Shown: positions 55,002 to 64,000 of the stretch, piece by piece
Numbering within the stretch: position 1 is the first letter of the stretch
Layout: each line of letters starts with the position of its first letter
NCBI RefSeq assembly: GCF_000613445.1
Contig: NZ_BAIZ01000005.1
Coordinates: 1-64,000 of the forward strand
From: Hoylesella shahii DSM 15611 = JCM 12083
Lineage (GTDB): Bacteria; Bacteroidota; Bacteroidia; Bacteroidales; Bacteroidaceae
Length of the DNA: 64,000 nt
Direction of reading: 5' to 3'
Notes under the pieces: generated by a model
The model's input: the letters and a program-made list of their open reading frames with translations, nothing else
Databases searched by the model: none
What the model was told of the DNA's origin: nothing
Made by a program: the position numbers and the translations under genes

Positions 55002-56117
55002 ATGATTTTGAATAGCATTTCGGTTATCAATTATAAGAATTTGAGGGCTGTAAATTTACAGCTATCGCCCAAAACAAATTGTTTTATTGGGCATAACGGG
55101 TCGGGAAAAACCAATTTTCTCGATGCACTTTATTATCTTTCATTTTGTCGAAGTGCACACAATCCCATTGATTCGCAGCTTATCACACACGACCAGGATT
55201 TCTTTGTAGTGGAAGGCGACTATATCAACGAGACGGGCGACAACGAAAATGTGTATTGTGGCATGAAACGGGGTGCCAAAAAGCAATTTAAACGTAATAA
55301 AAAGGCTTATCAAAGACTTTCGCAACACATTGGCTTGATACCTTTAGTGTTTGTTTCGCCAGCCGATGCCACGCTTATTGATGGGGGGAGTGAAGAGCGA
55401 CGACGTTTAATGGACATGGTAATTGCTCAATACGACTCCTCTTATATAGATGCGCTTACTCGTTGCAACAAAGCTTTGCAGCAGCGTAATGCCTTGTTAA
55501 GAATGGAAAACGAACCCGATTTGGCTTTGCTCGAACTCTGGGAAGAAGAAATGGCTACGCAGGGAGAAGCGCTTTTTGCCAAGCGTGCAGCTTTCGTTGA
55601 GGAGTTCATTCCGGTGTTTCAAAGCATTCACCAACGTATATCGGGCGGCTCTGAAAAGGTTTCTTTGCGCTATGTTTCGCATTGCCAGCGTGGTTCTTTG
55701 CTTGATGTTATACGCAAGGATAGGCACAAAGACCGTGCTGTGGGCTATTCCTTGCATGGCGTTCATCGCGATGATTTGGAAATGCTTATTGACGGTTATC
55801 TGCTCAAACGTGAGGGTAGTCAGGGACAGAGCAAAACTTATGTCTTGGCAATGAAGTTGGCTCAGTTTGATTTTCTTAAACGAACGGCCTCTAAAACCAC
55901 GCCACTGCTTTTGTTGGATGATATCTTTGATAAGTTGGATAGCCAGCGAGTAGAACGTATTGTGCAACTGGTTTCGGGCGATAGCTATGGACAGATTTTC
56001 ATTACCGATACCAATCGCGAGCATCTCGACCGTATATTGCAGGCTGGTGCAGCGGATTATAAACTCTTTTATGTTGAAAACGGTGAGATAACCGAGAAAG
56101 GAGGCGACAATGTTTAG
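55002..56117 (+). CDS. recF: DNA replication and repair protein RecF
   Basis: About 371 residues starting MILNSISVINYKNLRAV; the ATG four codons upstream is less likely. It is an SMC-like ATPase that loads RecA at gaps. Walker A is GHNGSGKTNFLDALYYLS, the RecF signature region includes RRRLMDMVIAQYD, the ABC signature is in LLKREGSQGQSKTYVLAMKLAQ, and Walker B is LLLLDDIFDKLD, followed by QIFITDT. It overlaps the DUF721 gene by eight bases. The usual dnaA/dnaN neighbours are not here. Confidence 0.96.
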   Translation: MILNSISVINYKNLRAVNLQLSPKTNCFIGHNGSGKTNFLDALYYLSFCRSAHNPIDSQLITHDQDFFVVEGDYINETGDNENVYCGMKRGAKKQFKRNKKAYQRLSQHIGLIPLVFVSPADATLIDGGSEERRRLMDMVIAQYDSSYIDALTRCNKALQQRNALLRMENEPDLALLELWEEEMATQGEALFAKRAAFVEEFIPVFQSIHQRISGGSEKVSLRYVSHCQRGSLLDVIRKDRHKDRAVGYSLHGVHRDDLEMLIDGYLLKREGSQGQSKTYVLAMKLAQFDFLKRTASKTTPLLLLDDIFDKLDSQRVERIVQLVSGDSYGQIFITDTNREHLDRILQAGAADYKLFYVENGEITEKGGDNV

Positions 56118-56400
56118 ACGCGATGTGAAGCCTTTGGGCGAAATTTTGCTAAAGCTTTTGCGCGATGAGGGATTGGAAACGCCATTGCAGCAAAAGCGTT
56201 TGATTGATGCTTGGGAAACGGTTGCAGGGCCAATGGTGGCTAGTTACACCACAGAGCGGTTTATTAAAAATCAGACTTTGTTTGTAAAAATCACCAATCC
56301 CGCCTTGCGTCACGACCTTTCAATGATGCGCACGCAACTGATGAGACGCCTCAACGAGCAGGTGGGAGCGTTGATTATTACCGATATTAAGGTGTATTAA
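56110..56400 (+). CDS. DUF721 family protein (DciA-like)
   Basis: A 96-residue protein of the DUF721 family, which includes DciA, a helicase-loading factor. Signature: LLKLLRDEGLETPLQQKRLIDAWETVAGPMVASYT, then FVKITNPALRHDLSMMRTQLMRRLN. It overlaps recF by eight bases. The recF-DUF721 linkage is widespread in bacteria and fits a replication role. Confidence 0.9.
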   Translation: MFRRDVKPLGEILLKLLRDEGLETPLQQKRLIDAWETVAGPMVASYTTERFIKNQTLFVKITNPALRHDLSMMRTQLMRRLNEQVGALIITDIKVY

Positions 56401-57390
56401 ATGAGCGCTGATGGGGTTTTGAATATATTCTCCTAAACATTTTGTTAAACGTAGTAATAATACTTTACAAGACGTATGTTTTTGGGCAACTCCTTTTAGC
56501 GAATAAATGTGCCCAAAACTATGTTTTTCCTCCCAATTTCTAGCTTTTAGAATTTATTTCTACCGCGATTTTGGAAACAATATGGGTGTTTTGCACCATT
56601 TTGCCTTTCTATTTTTGAATTTTCTCACGATTTTTCTCTGCCCAAATGAGTGCTTTTAGTAGGTAAAAAGTCGCTTTATTTGATTGTTTTCGCGTATTTC
56701 ACTTGCTTTTTTTTATTCTTTGTACGTATTTAAGTAGCTCCAAATTTTGCGTTTTGCACCATTTAGTATTGCATTTAGCAGCATATTACCTTGCGTTTAG
56801 CATGAGTTAGCACTGCGTTTAGCATGAGTTAGCACTGCGTTTAGTAGGAGTTAGCACAGCGTTTTGGTGCATTTTGCACAAGATTTTGCTTTAAAAAGCC
56901 TATTTTGTAGTGAAAAATACGGTTTTTGTAATGAAAACATATTTTGCTAGCCATCACTATATAGATGGTTTTATTTCAAGTCAAACCTCCGCGAAAATCG
57001 AAAATTTTCGCGCGAGAGGGCAATTGGTGATTTTAAACGGCTCTTTTTGTGTTAAATTATTGGCTGAATATTTTACAAAACAATACTGTGCTTACCGGTT
57101 GAATTTGAATACAGCACACAGAAACCAATAAACGCTCAACATAAAGCATCGCGATAAACATTTATCACCGATTGGGATGAAACTTTTCTTCGCAGTATGG
57201 CTTGCAGATAGAGGTGTAGTTCATCAACTCGTGTTTTTGATAACTATAACAAGTTTGCTCAATTGGCAAAGTTTCATGTTATAGATTTGCATACACGATA
57301 GATGGTGTTTACAGCGTTAAAATAAAAGTGATTTTGCGTTTCACATGTAAGGCCGTGCAAAATGTAGCAAAAAGGGGGTAATAAACTTCT
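56401..57390. other. Gene-free region with repeat copy E
   Basis: About 1 kb without a credible gene. It contains the inverted 22-bp array E (56749-56880). Left of this, TTTTGCACCATTTTGCC (about 56590-56606) is the reverse complement of the GGCAAAATGGTGCAAAA word found right of the arrays in copies B and D. This region is therefore a third, more diverged copy of the same element in opposite orientation. An ATCACCGATTGGG word is at about 57162. Confidence 0.65.
56749..56880 (-). repeat. 22-bp tandem repeat array E (six units, inverted)
   Basis: Units begin at 56749, 56771, 56793, 56815, 56837 and 56859, exactly 22 bases apart. The units at 56793 and 56815 are identical (GCGTTTAGCATGAGTTAGCA then CT), evidence of recent unit duplication. 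The core is the reverse complement of the other arrays. Confidence 0.9.
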
Positions 57391-57540
57391 GGAAGGCGCG
57401 AGTTTTTGCGGAAATGGAATGAGAGAAATTGGCGAAATGTGATGGTACATTTCTGAAAGGGGCGTGTTTTTCGGGGAATGAGGTGAGAGAAATTGGCGAA
57501 ATGTGATAGTACATTTCTGAAAGGGGCGTGTTTTTCGGGA
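57391..57540 (+). repeat. 64-bp tandem repeat (2.3 copies)
   Basis: Copies run 57391-57454 and 57455-57518, with a partial third at 57519-57540. The last 35 bases of the first two copies differ at only one position (GAGAGAAATTGGCGAAATGT shared). The minus-strand frame across it encodes a repetitive peptide with no ribosome-binding site and is not called. The rest, 57541-57653, shows nothing. Confidence 0.85.
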
Positions 57541-57653
57541 GAGAATTAGACTAGAAGCCGCCAAAGGCCTAGAAAAAGAAAATAGTTGGTTCGAAAAATG
57601 TGCGTATTATAGCGACGCATTCCCACGCTTGTGTGCGCTATATATAATAAGGA

Positions 57654-57694
57654 GTGGGGCAGGGTGGTGCTTATCTGTCACCCTCCTGCCCCAC
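57654..57694. terminator. Terminator of the MTHFS operon
   Basis: GTGGGGCAGG(GT)GGTG (57654-57669) pairs with CACC(CT)CCTGCCCCAC (57679-57694), with two internal mismatches. It lies five bases past the MTHFS stop codon on the minus strand. It is a strong GC-rich stem but lacks a long T run. Confidence 0.7.
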
Positions 57695-57698
57695 ATTG

Positions 57699-58232
57699 TT
57701 ATATCACTTCATTCATTTGGATGTCGTTTTCATCAGTAGGTACTAGCTCCACCTTTTGGAAATCAAAGCAAACACCTATTTTATAAGCTTGTGGCACCTG
57801 TGCCAAAAAACGGTCGTAATAACCTTTGCCACGCCCCAAGCGATTACCCTGGGGGTCGAAACTCATGCCAGGCACAAGCACCGTTTCTATCTCTTGATAG
57901 TCGGTGAAAGGCGTTCCGGTGGGTTCAAGAATGTTCATGGCCCCCAATTTTAAGTCTTGCGGACCTTGATAAAGGCGTATTTCGAGATTTTCCTCGTCGA
58001 TAACCACTGGCAAGAGCACCCGTTTGCCCATTTGCACCAATTGGTCAACGGCCTCGTGGGTGTACACTTCATCAGGTAAAGAGTGGTAGAACATCACCGT
58101 ATTAGCTTGCACCACTCGCGGATGCACCAACAAACGTTGCACCACTTCTAGCGACAGCTGTTGCAATTGCAGAGAGCTCAATTGTTTTTTACGCCCCCTA
58201 ATTTCGTGTCTTAGCTCCTTTTTGTCCATCAT
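57699..58232 (-). CDS. 5-formyltetrahydrofolate cyclo-ligase
   Basis: A 177-residue enzyme that converts 5-formyl-THF to 5,10-methenyl-THF with ATP. Motifs: KKELRHEIRGRKKQL at the N-terminus, VMFYHSLPDEVYTHEAV, and the ATP-binding loop LVPGMSFDPQGNRLGRGKGYYDRFL. Full length. It overlaps the end of the S41 peptidase gene by 35 bases on the same strand and is the last gene of the operon. Confidence 0.95.
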   Translation of the reverse strand: MMDKKELRHEIRGRKKQLSSLQLQQLSLEVVQRLLVHPRVVQANTVMFYHSLPDEVYTHEAVDQLVQMGKRVLLPVVIDEENLEIRLYQGPQDLKLGAMNILEPTGTPFTDYQEIETVLVPGMSFDPQGNRLGRGKGYYDRFLAQVPQAYKIGVCFDFQKVELVPTDENDIQMNEVI

Positions 58233-59891
58233 TTGGTTTTTGTTTGGTTTCGCTTTTAGCTTTATCTGCTTGTGTGAGCTTTGGGAACGACGCCTCTTCT
58301 TTAAACACTTTCATTGCAGCAGCGATAACGGGGTCGTCTTCGTTCAGGTATTCGGTCCACACTTCATCGTCGAGTATGCTGTAAATAATGCGGCTATTGA
58401 TGTAGCGCATCAGCAGTTTATGCGACTTGCGTATCATCAAGTTGCGTCTTTGCAGTCCATGTTTGTCGGCGTATGCAGCAAATTGCTCCACCAGATTTTG
58501 TTTATCCAAATAAGCAGTGATTTCTTTAAGCGTTTTAAATTTAGAGAGCTTTTGGCGGTTGTTATCGGTATAGGTGTAAGCAAACTGCAAAATCAGTCCG
58601 CTCATAACTGCCTGTTTGAAGTAAGAGGTAACGCCCAGTGTGTCTTCGGCCACAAAAATATCGGGAGTAATACCACCACCACCATACACAACACGGCCAA
58701 TACCCGTGTGATAAGCCGGTCCGGTGTGCTTAATACTATCCTGTGAGAAAAATTCTCCATGTTGATAGCGACTGTAAATGTCTTGTTCGTAGTTGGCACC
58801 GTCGCCAGCCGTGTAGGGTTTTTGTATGCATCGTCCCGATGGAGTGTAGTAGCGGGCGATGGTTAGACGTATCAAACTGCCGTCGGTGAAGCCCAATTGC
58901 TGTTGCACTAGTCCCTTACCAAACGAGCGTCTGCCGATAATAACAGCGCGGTCGTTGTCTTGCATGGCGCCAGCAAATATCTCGGAAGCCGATGCCGAGC
59001 CCTCATTGATGAGCACAACCAATGGGAAACGCTGATAACTCCCCTTACCGTCGCTCAGGTATTCTTGTCTTTGCGATTTTCTTCCTTGGGTGTACACCAT
59101 GAGTTTGTTTTTAGGTAAAAACTCGTTGGCCATCTGAACGGCCGACTGCAAGTAGCCACCAGTATTGTCGCGCAGGTCGATAATGAGCTGTTTGCATCCC
59201 TCGGTAGAGAGTTTAGCAAGAGCAATGAGCAAGTCGGGATAAGTTCTTTCTCCAAAGTTTTTGATACGAATATACCCTGTTTTCTCGTCAATCATGTAAC
59301 TAGCCGTGATACTTTTTTGAGGGATGTCGCCACGAGTGACCGTAAATTCCAGTGGTTTTTTATGGCCAAACCTCACCACGCCAATGCGCACTTTGGTGTC
59401 TTTCGGCCCTTTTAGTCGGCGCATAGCCTCATCGTTGGTAACAATTTTCCCCACAAAAGGCTTTCCGTCAATGCTCACCACCTTATCACCAGCGAGCAAA
59501 CCAGCCTTTTCGGCGGGTGCGTTTTTCACCACGTTTTGCACGTGCAGCGTGTCTTGACGGATGTTAAATTCAATACCCACGCCCGAGAACGACCCCTTAA
59601 GGTCGTCGTTGGCAGCTTGCATCTCCTTTGCACTGATGTAAACCGAGTGCGGGTCGAGGTCGGAAAGAATTTGTGGAATAGCTTTATCCACCAGCGAGTC
59701 GATGTTAACGTTATCCACATACTGGTCGTCGATGATGTGCAGCAAGTTGTTAAGTCTGTTACTGCCCGAATTGATGATGTTGAGTCTATTGCCCGAGAAG
59801 TGGTTGGCATAGAAAGTGCCAATCACAATGCCGAATGCAACGCATACAGCCATGAGCACGGCATATAACGGTTACGTTTATTAGGATTCAT
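58198..59891 (-). CDS. S41 carboxyl-terminal processing protease (CtpA/Prc-like, frameshifted at N-terminus)
   Basis: A reconstructed product of 564 residues. The start at 59891 gives MNPNKRNRYMP and overlaps the stop of the dCMP deaminase gene as ATGA. One base missing near 59858 must be restored to read into LLMAVCVAFGIVIGTFYANHF, the signal anchor. A PDZ domain (about 95-180, GVGIEFNIRQDTLHV) and the S41 core follow, with catalytic Ser in VLINEGSASASEIFAGAMQD and Lys in GRRSFGKGLVQQQLG. It is a periplasmic protease trimming C-termini of envelope proteins. A ~160-residue C-terminal extension is typical of Bacteroidetes members. Confidence 0.93.
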
Positions 59892-60322
59892 TCTGTATCA
59901 GGGTTGAGGAAAATCACTTCGATATTGGCTCTGCGAAGAAGGTCGAGCCCCTCTTCAAGGCGGTATTTCTCGCCATACACCACACGTTTAATACCAGCTT
60001 GAATAATGAGTTTGGCGCATTCTATGCAAGGTGCTGCCGTTACGTATAGCGTAGAGCCATCGCTATTGTTGTTGCTTCGTGCCAGTTTGGTTATGGCATT
60101 GGCTTCGGCGTGCAGCACGTATGGCTTGGTAACATTATTGCTATCCTCGCATACGTTTTCAAATCCGCTAGGTGTTCCATTATATCCGTCGCTGATAATC
60201 ATTTTGTTTTTCACCACTAATGCGCCCACCTTACGGCGTTCGCAGTAGCTGTTTTCAGCCCAGATGCTCGCCATACGCAGGTAGCGCAGGTCGAGAACGG
60301 TTTGTTTATTGTCGTTACACAT
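59888..60322 (-). CDS. dCMP deaminase family protein
   Basis: A 144-residue zinc enzyme with the cytidine/deoxycytidylate deaminase signature: HAEANAIT (zinc His and catalytic Glu), and PCIECAKLIIQAG (two zinc Cys). It has the insert ALVVKNKMIISDGYNGTPSGFENVCED typical of ComEB/dCMP deaminases. It produces dUMP for thymidylate synthesis. It overlaps the S41 gene (ATGA), and the M3 peptidase gene ends 72 bases upstream on the same strand. Confidence 0.94.
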   Translation of the reverse strand: MCNDNKQTVLDLRYLRMASIWAENSYCERRKVGALVVKNKMIISDGYNGTPSGFENVCEDSNNVTKPYVLHAEANAITKLARSNNNSDGSTLYVTAAPCIECAKLIIQAGIKRVVYGEKYRLEEGLDLLRRANIEVIFLNPDTE

Positions 60323-60394
60323 ATTAAGAATATGGGTGGTTGGTGTATTGTAGTTATGGCCTTTAATCGGCGTGGCGATGCTTGGAGGGTGGGT

Positions 60395-62482
60395 TTAGTT
60401 GTTTGTGGTGATGCCGTCGCGTTGCAAAAGGGCCTCAATGGTGGGTTCGCTTCCTCGGAAACGTTTGTATAATGCCATAGGATGTTCGGTGCCACCACGT
60501 GAAAGAATATTGTCGCGGAAGCTTTGTGCCGTGGCTTGGTCGAATATTCCGTTTTTCTTAAACATGCTAAATGCATCTGCATCCAGTACTTCGGCCCACT
60601 TATAACTGTAGTATCCAGCAGCATATCCGCCCGCCATGATGTGCGAGAACTGCGTAGTCATGCATGTTTCGGATAGTTGCTTGGTGATGATGGCTTCTTT
60701 CCACGCCTCTTTTTCAAAGGGAATGATGTCTGCCGTGAAGGCCTCCTTCTGTGTGTAATAGGCCATATCCAGTAAGCCCAGACTCACTTGTCTTAGACAT
60801 CCCGAAGCCGCCATGTAGTTGCGACTCTTTACAATGCGCGCGATAAGATCGTCGGGGATGGGTTCACCTGTTTTATAATGAATGGCAAATGTGCGTAAAA
60901 AATCTTTTTCGATGGCGAAATTCTCCATAAACTGCGATGGCAGTTCCACGAAATCCCACCATACATTGGTGCCGCTTAAGCTGCTAAACCTGCTGTTGGC
61001 AAACATGCCATGCAGCGAATGACCAAACTCGTGCAAGAAAGTTTCCACCTCGCCCAGGGTTAGGAGGGCAGGTTTTTCGGCCGTGGGTTTGGTAAAGTTC
61101 ATTACCACGCTAACGTGTGGCCTAACATTCTCGCCCTTGCGGTCGATCCATTGACCTTGGAATTCGGTCATCCAAGCACCGCCTTGTTTGCCCTTGCGTG
61201 GGAAGAAATCGGCATAGAACACGGCAAGATAGCTGCCATCGCGGTCGAATACCTCGTAAGCCTTAACGTCGGGATGATAAACTGGGATGTTGTTATTGGG
61301 TTTAAAGGATATGCCATAGAGGCGATTGGCCAAACCAAACACGCCGTCTATCACCTTCGACAGTTCGAAATAAGGGCGGAGCATTTCGCTATCGAGGTTG
61401 TATTTTTGCATTTGCAGTTTGTGCGAATAGTAAGCCGTGTCCCAGGGTTGCATCTCAAAATCATCGCCTTCCATGTTTTTGGCCATTCGTTCCAGCTCGT
61501 GATGTTCGTTGATGGCTGTGGGTTTGTAGGCTTTAATCAAGTCGTTAAGTAGACGATAAACATTCTCGATGTTGGTGGCCATTCGATGTTTGAGCACATA
61601 ATCGGCATAAGTGTCGTAGCCCAAGAGTTGAGCAAGTTCTCTTCTAAGGTTCACCAGACGCTTGCAAATCTCCAAGTTGTTATTGTCGTTTTGGTGCGTG
61701 CATTCGGTGTTTCGCGCCATATACAATTGTTTGCGTAGGTGGCGTTGCGACGAATAGGTCATGAAAGGCGAGTAACTAGGGAAGTCGAGAGTAAACACCC
61801 AGCCCTCTTTCTCCTGTTCTTTAGCGGCCATAGCAGCCGCTTCGCGGGCCGTTTCAGGTAGTCCGTCAAGCTCGTTTTCGTTGGTGATGTGCAGCGTAAA
61901 AGCCTTATTTTCTTTTAAAAGGTTTTGCGAAAACTGTAAAGACAACACACCAGCCTCTTCGGTAAGTTTGCGTAGACGCTCTTTCCCTTCGTCGTCTAGA
62001 AGAGCACCGCTGCGCACAAAACCATCATAACAATTATCTAAGAGCATTTGTTCTTCGGCGTCTAGTTCGCGATGGTTTTCGTAAACATACTTAATGCGTT
62101 CGAAAAGCTTTTTGTTCAGGCGCACATCATTGGCATGCTGGGTAAGAATGGGGCTCATTTTCTGTGCCAGTTCATCCAGGTCGTCGTTAGTTTCGGCACT
62201 AAGCATGCACGAGAAAACGTTCGACACGCGGTTAAGCAGGTCGTAATAATGGTCTCCGTTTTCGTTGTCGGCCCTGATAATGGTGTTTTCGAACGTAGGC
62301 GTATCGGGGTCGTTCACAAGTTTCTCAATTTCTTCTTTGTCTCTTCTAATACCTTCAAGGAACGCCTCTTCGTAGTGTTCTGTTTTGATGAGGTGGAAGG
62401 GTACGGTCTCGTGTGGTGTCGTATATTCCCCGAAAAAGGGGTTGTTTTGATATTTGCTTTCTTCTTTCAAATTTTCATTCAT
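60395..62482 (-). CDS. M3-family zinc metallopeptidase (Dcp/oligopeptidase A-like)
   Basis: A 695-residue enzyme starting MNENLKEESKYQNNPFFGEY. The frame is open 54 codons further upstream, but that part is basic and unlike the family. The zinc site is HEFGHSLHG, followed by the distal Glu. Other markers are GLPETAREAAAMAAKEQ, FTLDFPSYSPFMTYSSQRHLR, FYADFFPRKGKQGGAWM and the C-terminal GTEHPMALYKRFRGSEP. It degrades short peptides in the cytoplasm or periplasm; no signal peptide is seen. A possible -7 box TATTTTTG is at 62655-62648 on the minus strand. Confidence 0.95.
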   Translation of the reverse strand: MNENLKEESKYQNNPFFGEYTTPHETVPFHLIKTEHYEEAFLEGIRRDKEEIEKLVNDPDTPTFENTIIRADNENGDHYYDLLNRVSNVFSCMLSAETNDDLDELAQKMSPILTQHANDVRLNKKLFERIKYVYENHRELDAEEQMLLDNCYDGFVRSGALLDDEGKERLRKLTEEAGVLSLQFSQNLLKENKAFTLHITNENELDGLPETAREAAAMAAKEQEKEGWVFTLDFPSYSPFMTYSSQRHLRKQLYMARNTECTHQNDNNNLEICKRLVNLRRELAQLLGYDTYADYVLKHRMATNIENVYRLLNDLIKAYKPTAINEHHELERMAKNMEGDDFEMQPWDTAYYSHKLQMQKYNLDSEMLRPYFELSKVIDGVFGLANRLYGISFKPNNNIPVYHPDVKAYEVFDRDGSYLAVFYADFFPRKGKQGGAWMTEFQGQWIDRKGENVRPHVSVVMNFTKPTAEKPALLTLGEVETFLHEFGHSLHGMFANSRFSSLSGTNVWWDFVELPSQFMENFAIEKDFLRTFAIHYKTGEPIPDDLIARIVKSRNYMAASGCLRQVSLGLLDMAYYTQKEAFTADIIPFEKEAWKEAIITKQLSETCMTTQFSHIMAGGYAAGYYSYKWAEVLDADAFSMFKKNGIFDQATAQSFRDNILSRGGTEHPMALYKRFRGSEPTIEALLQRDGITTNN

Positions 62483-63049
62483 AACTGTAAATGTCTTCAA
62501 GCGTGTTTTTTTTCGCTGTTTTCGCGAGTTCGAGCGTATTTGTTGATGCCTTCTGCAGGTCTGCATGAAGCACTTGTGTTGTCTCGAAGTGCGTAAATAT
62601 TGGTCCAAGCCCATAAGGCCTAGTCCCTTGTTGCGATTTTTCAATTACAAAAATAACTAATTTCGGTCAAACGGCTATCTATTCCTTATCTTTTTAACTT
62701 ATGTTAGTTTTGCAGGGACGTTAGCTAGCTTGGTAAAGGTTGTATGATATTGTGTTTTGCGTGTAGAAGTTGAGGTTTTGTTGCTCTGGATTGTTGACTA
62801 AATTGTTTTTCAAAATACGTAAACTAAGATGTAATGTAAAGCGAAGGTGTTTAACACAAAAAACACATCTGAGTAAGAAAAGCAAAGTAATGAACTGACA
62901 ATGTTTCTTGTTGCACATATAAACTCAATATGCGCAGAAATGAATGACAAGTAATTTAAAAACTCTTAAAACTTGGATATAAGTATTTCCTTTTTTCCTT
63001 TTTATCACTATCTTTGCATTAAACCAATTAAAAAAGACGATAAACCTCA
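62483..63049. promoter_or_regulatory. Divergent gap with ffh promoter
   Basis: A 567-base gap without a supported gene. TATCTTTG at 63009-63016 (+) is a TAnnTTTG box 34 bases before the ffh ATG. On the minus strand TATTTTTG (62655-62648) may serve the M3 gene with a leader of about 160 bases. The rest is AT-rich with no repeat that I recognise. Confidence 0.55.
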
Positions 63050-64000
63050 ATGTTTGAAAATCTTAGTGACAGACTAGAACGGTCTTTTAAAATAATAAAA
63101 GGTGAAGGAAAAATCACCGAAATTAACGTAGCCGAAACCCTCAAAGATGTTCGTCGCGCATTACTTGATGCCGACGTTAACTATAAAGTGGCCAAGACTT
63201 TTACAGATACGGTGAAGCAAAAGGCATTGGGTATGAACGTGCTCACGGCTGTTAAGCCTGGTCAATTGATGGTTAAGATTGTGCACGATGAGCTTGCCAC
63301 ACTGATGGGAGGCGAAAGCGTGGGACTGCAACTTACCAATCGCCCTGCCATCATTTTGATGTCGGGCTTGCAAGGTTCGGGAAAAACCACATTTAGTGGT
63401 AAGCTTGCCAATCTGCTCAAAGGCAAACAACACAAAAATCCATTACTCGTGGCTTGCGACGTGTATCGTCCCGCAGCCATTGAACAGCTAAAAGTGGTGG
63501 CTCAACAAGTGGGCGTGCCCGTATATAGCGAACCTGATAACAAAAATGTGGTGGAAATAGCCACCAATGCCATACGCGAAGCCAAGGCAAAAGGCAACGA
63601 TGTGGTGATTGTGGATACCGCAGGACGCTTGGCGGTTGACGAAGAAATGATGGACGAAATCTATCGTCTAAAGCAGGCGTTGAACCCTGATGAGACTTTG
63701 TTTGTTGTGGATTCGATGACTGGTCAAGACGCAGTGAACACCGCTCGCGAGTTTAACGATCGACTAGATATTGATGGTGTGGTGCTAACAAAGCTCGATG
63801 GCGACACCCGTGGTGGAGCAGCGCTTAGCATTCGCACCGTTGTTACCAAGCCAATTAAGTTTGTTGGTACAGGCGAAAAGATGGAAGCAGTAGATGTTTT
63901 CCATCCCGAGCGTATGGCCGACCGTATTTTGGGTATGGGCGATATCGTGTCGCTGGTTGAAAGAGCGCAAGAACAATTCGACGAAGAAGAGGCAAAGCGC
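63050..64000 (+). CDS. ffh: Signal recognition particle protein Ffh (partial, runs off the window)
   Basis: The first 317 codons are present without interruption. The N domain opens [21 protein letters not shown] and contains [17 protein letters not shown]. The G domain has [15 protein letters not shown] (G1), [19 protein letters not shown] (G3), [14 protein letters not shown] (G4 and following) and FVGTGEKM (G5). The methionine-rich M domain that binds signal sequences and 4.5S RNA should follow beyond the right edge. It targets membrane proteins co-translationally to SecYEG. Confidence 0.97.
   Translation, partial: MFENLSDRLERSFKIIKGEGKITEINVAETLKDVRRALLDADVNYKVAKTFTDTVKQKALGMNVLTAVKPGQLMVKIVHDELATLMGGESVGLQLTNRPAIILMSGLQGSGKTTFSGKLANLLKGKQHKNPLLVACDVYRPAAIEQLKVVAQQVGVPVYSEPDNKNVVEIATNAIREAKAKGNDVVIVDTAGRLAVDEEMMDEIYRLKQALNPDETLFVVDSMTGQDAVNTAREFNDRLDIDGVVLTKLDGDTRGGAALSIRTVVTKPIKFVGTGEKMEAVDVFHPERMADRILGMGDIVSLVERAQEQFDEEEAKR

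Noticed and set aside
57274..57564. 96-residue minus-strand frame over the 64-bp repeat
   Set aside because: The frame exists only because of the duplication, has no ribosome-binding site and no family resemblance.
62721..62918. 65-residue minus-strand frame before ffh
   Set aside because: AT-rich, no ribosome-binding site or recognisable features; lies in a promoter-containing gap.

Overview
The window is a chromosomal segment of a Bacteroidales bacterium, most likely Prevotella or a close relative. This is inferred from four things: TAnnTTTG-type -7 promoter boxes with TTG near -33, a SusC/SusD pair, a type IX secretion C-terminal domain, and several Bacteroidetes-restricted families (DUF4494, DUF4738, DUF4230, DUF4923). 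I see no prophage, integron or CRISPR array.

Layout. 0.1-0.3 kb: tRNA-Gly(CCC) and tRNA-Thr(CGT). 0.6-5.6 kb: a T9SS-sorted C10 cysteine protease and, upstream on the same strand, a lipoprotein of the cholesterol-dependent cytolysin (CDC) superfamily, separated by a 17-bp perfect inverted repeat. 7.2-12.6 kb: galE, a yggS-type PLP protein with DUF4494, an aminotransferase and a LolC/E-like permease. 12.6-18.1 kb: a solitary Mrr-like nuclease and two paralogous lipoproteins. 18.3-29.0 kb: a polysaccharide utilisation locus (GH29, GH18 with a ThuA-like tail, GH3, SusC, SusD). 30.1-33.9 kb: a decayed-looking cluster of small secreted or membrane proteins, ending in a gene fragment cut by a 126-bp palindromic element. 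34-64 kb: mainly housekeeping genes (lon-tgt-lptG, DEAD-box helicase, a glycosyltransferase, a second GH29, rplY-pth-hslR, purN, PAP2 phosphatase, ribH, recF-DUF721, MTHFS-S41-dCMP deaminase-M3 peptidase), and ffh running off the right edge.

Most striking. (1) The CDC-like lipoprotein beside a secreted cysteine protease may form a pore-forming toxin with its activating protease. (2) Long intergenic gaps carry a repeat family made of strict 22-bp tandem units. Five arrays lie at about 6.4, 15.6, 16.6, 29.5 and 56.8 kb, and two of them sit inside about 700-bp elements that are clearly homologous to each other. (3) Nine conserved genes are each broken by the loss of a single base, mostly next to short G or C runs. 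Restoring one base makes every reading frame whole, so base-calling or assembly error is more likely than real decay.

Gene coordinates for frameshifted genes span the whole reconstructed gene. Where an in-frame upstream ATG was less plausible than an internal one (signal peptide, family length, ribosome-binding site), the internal start is given and explained.
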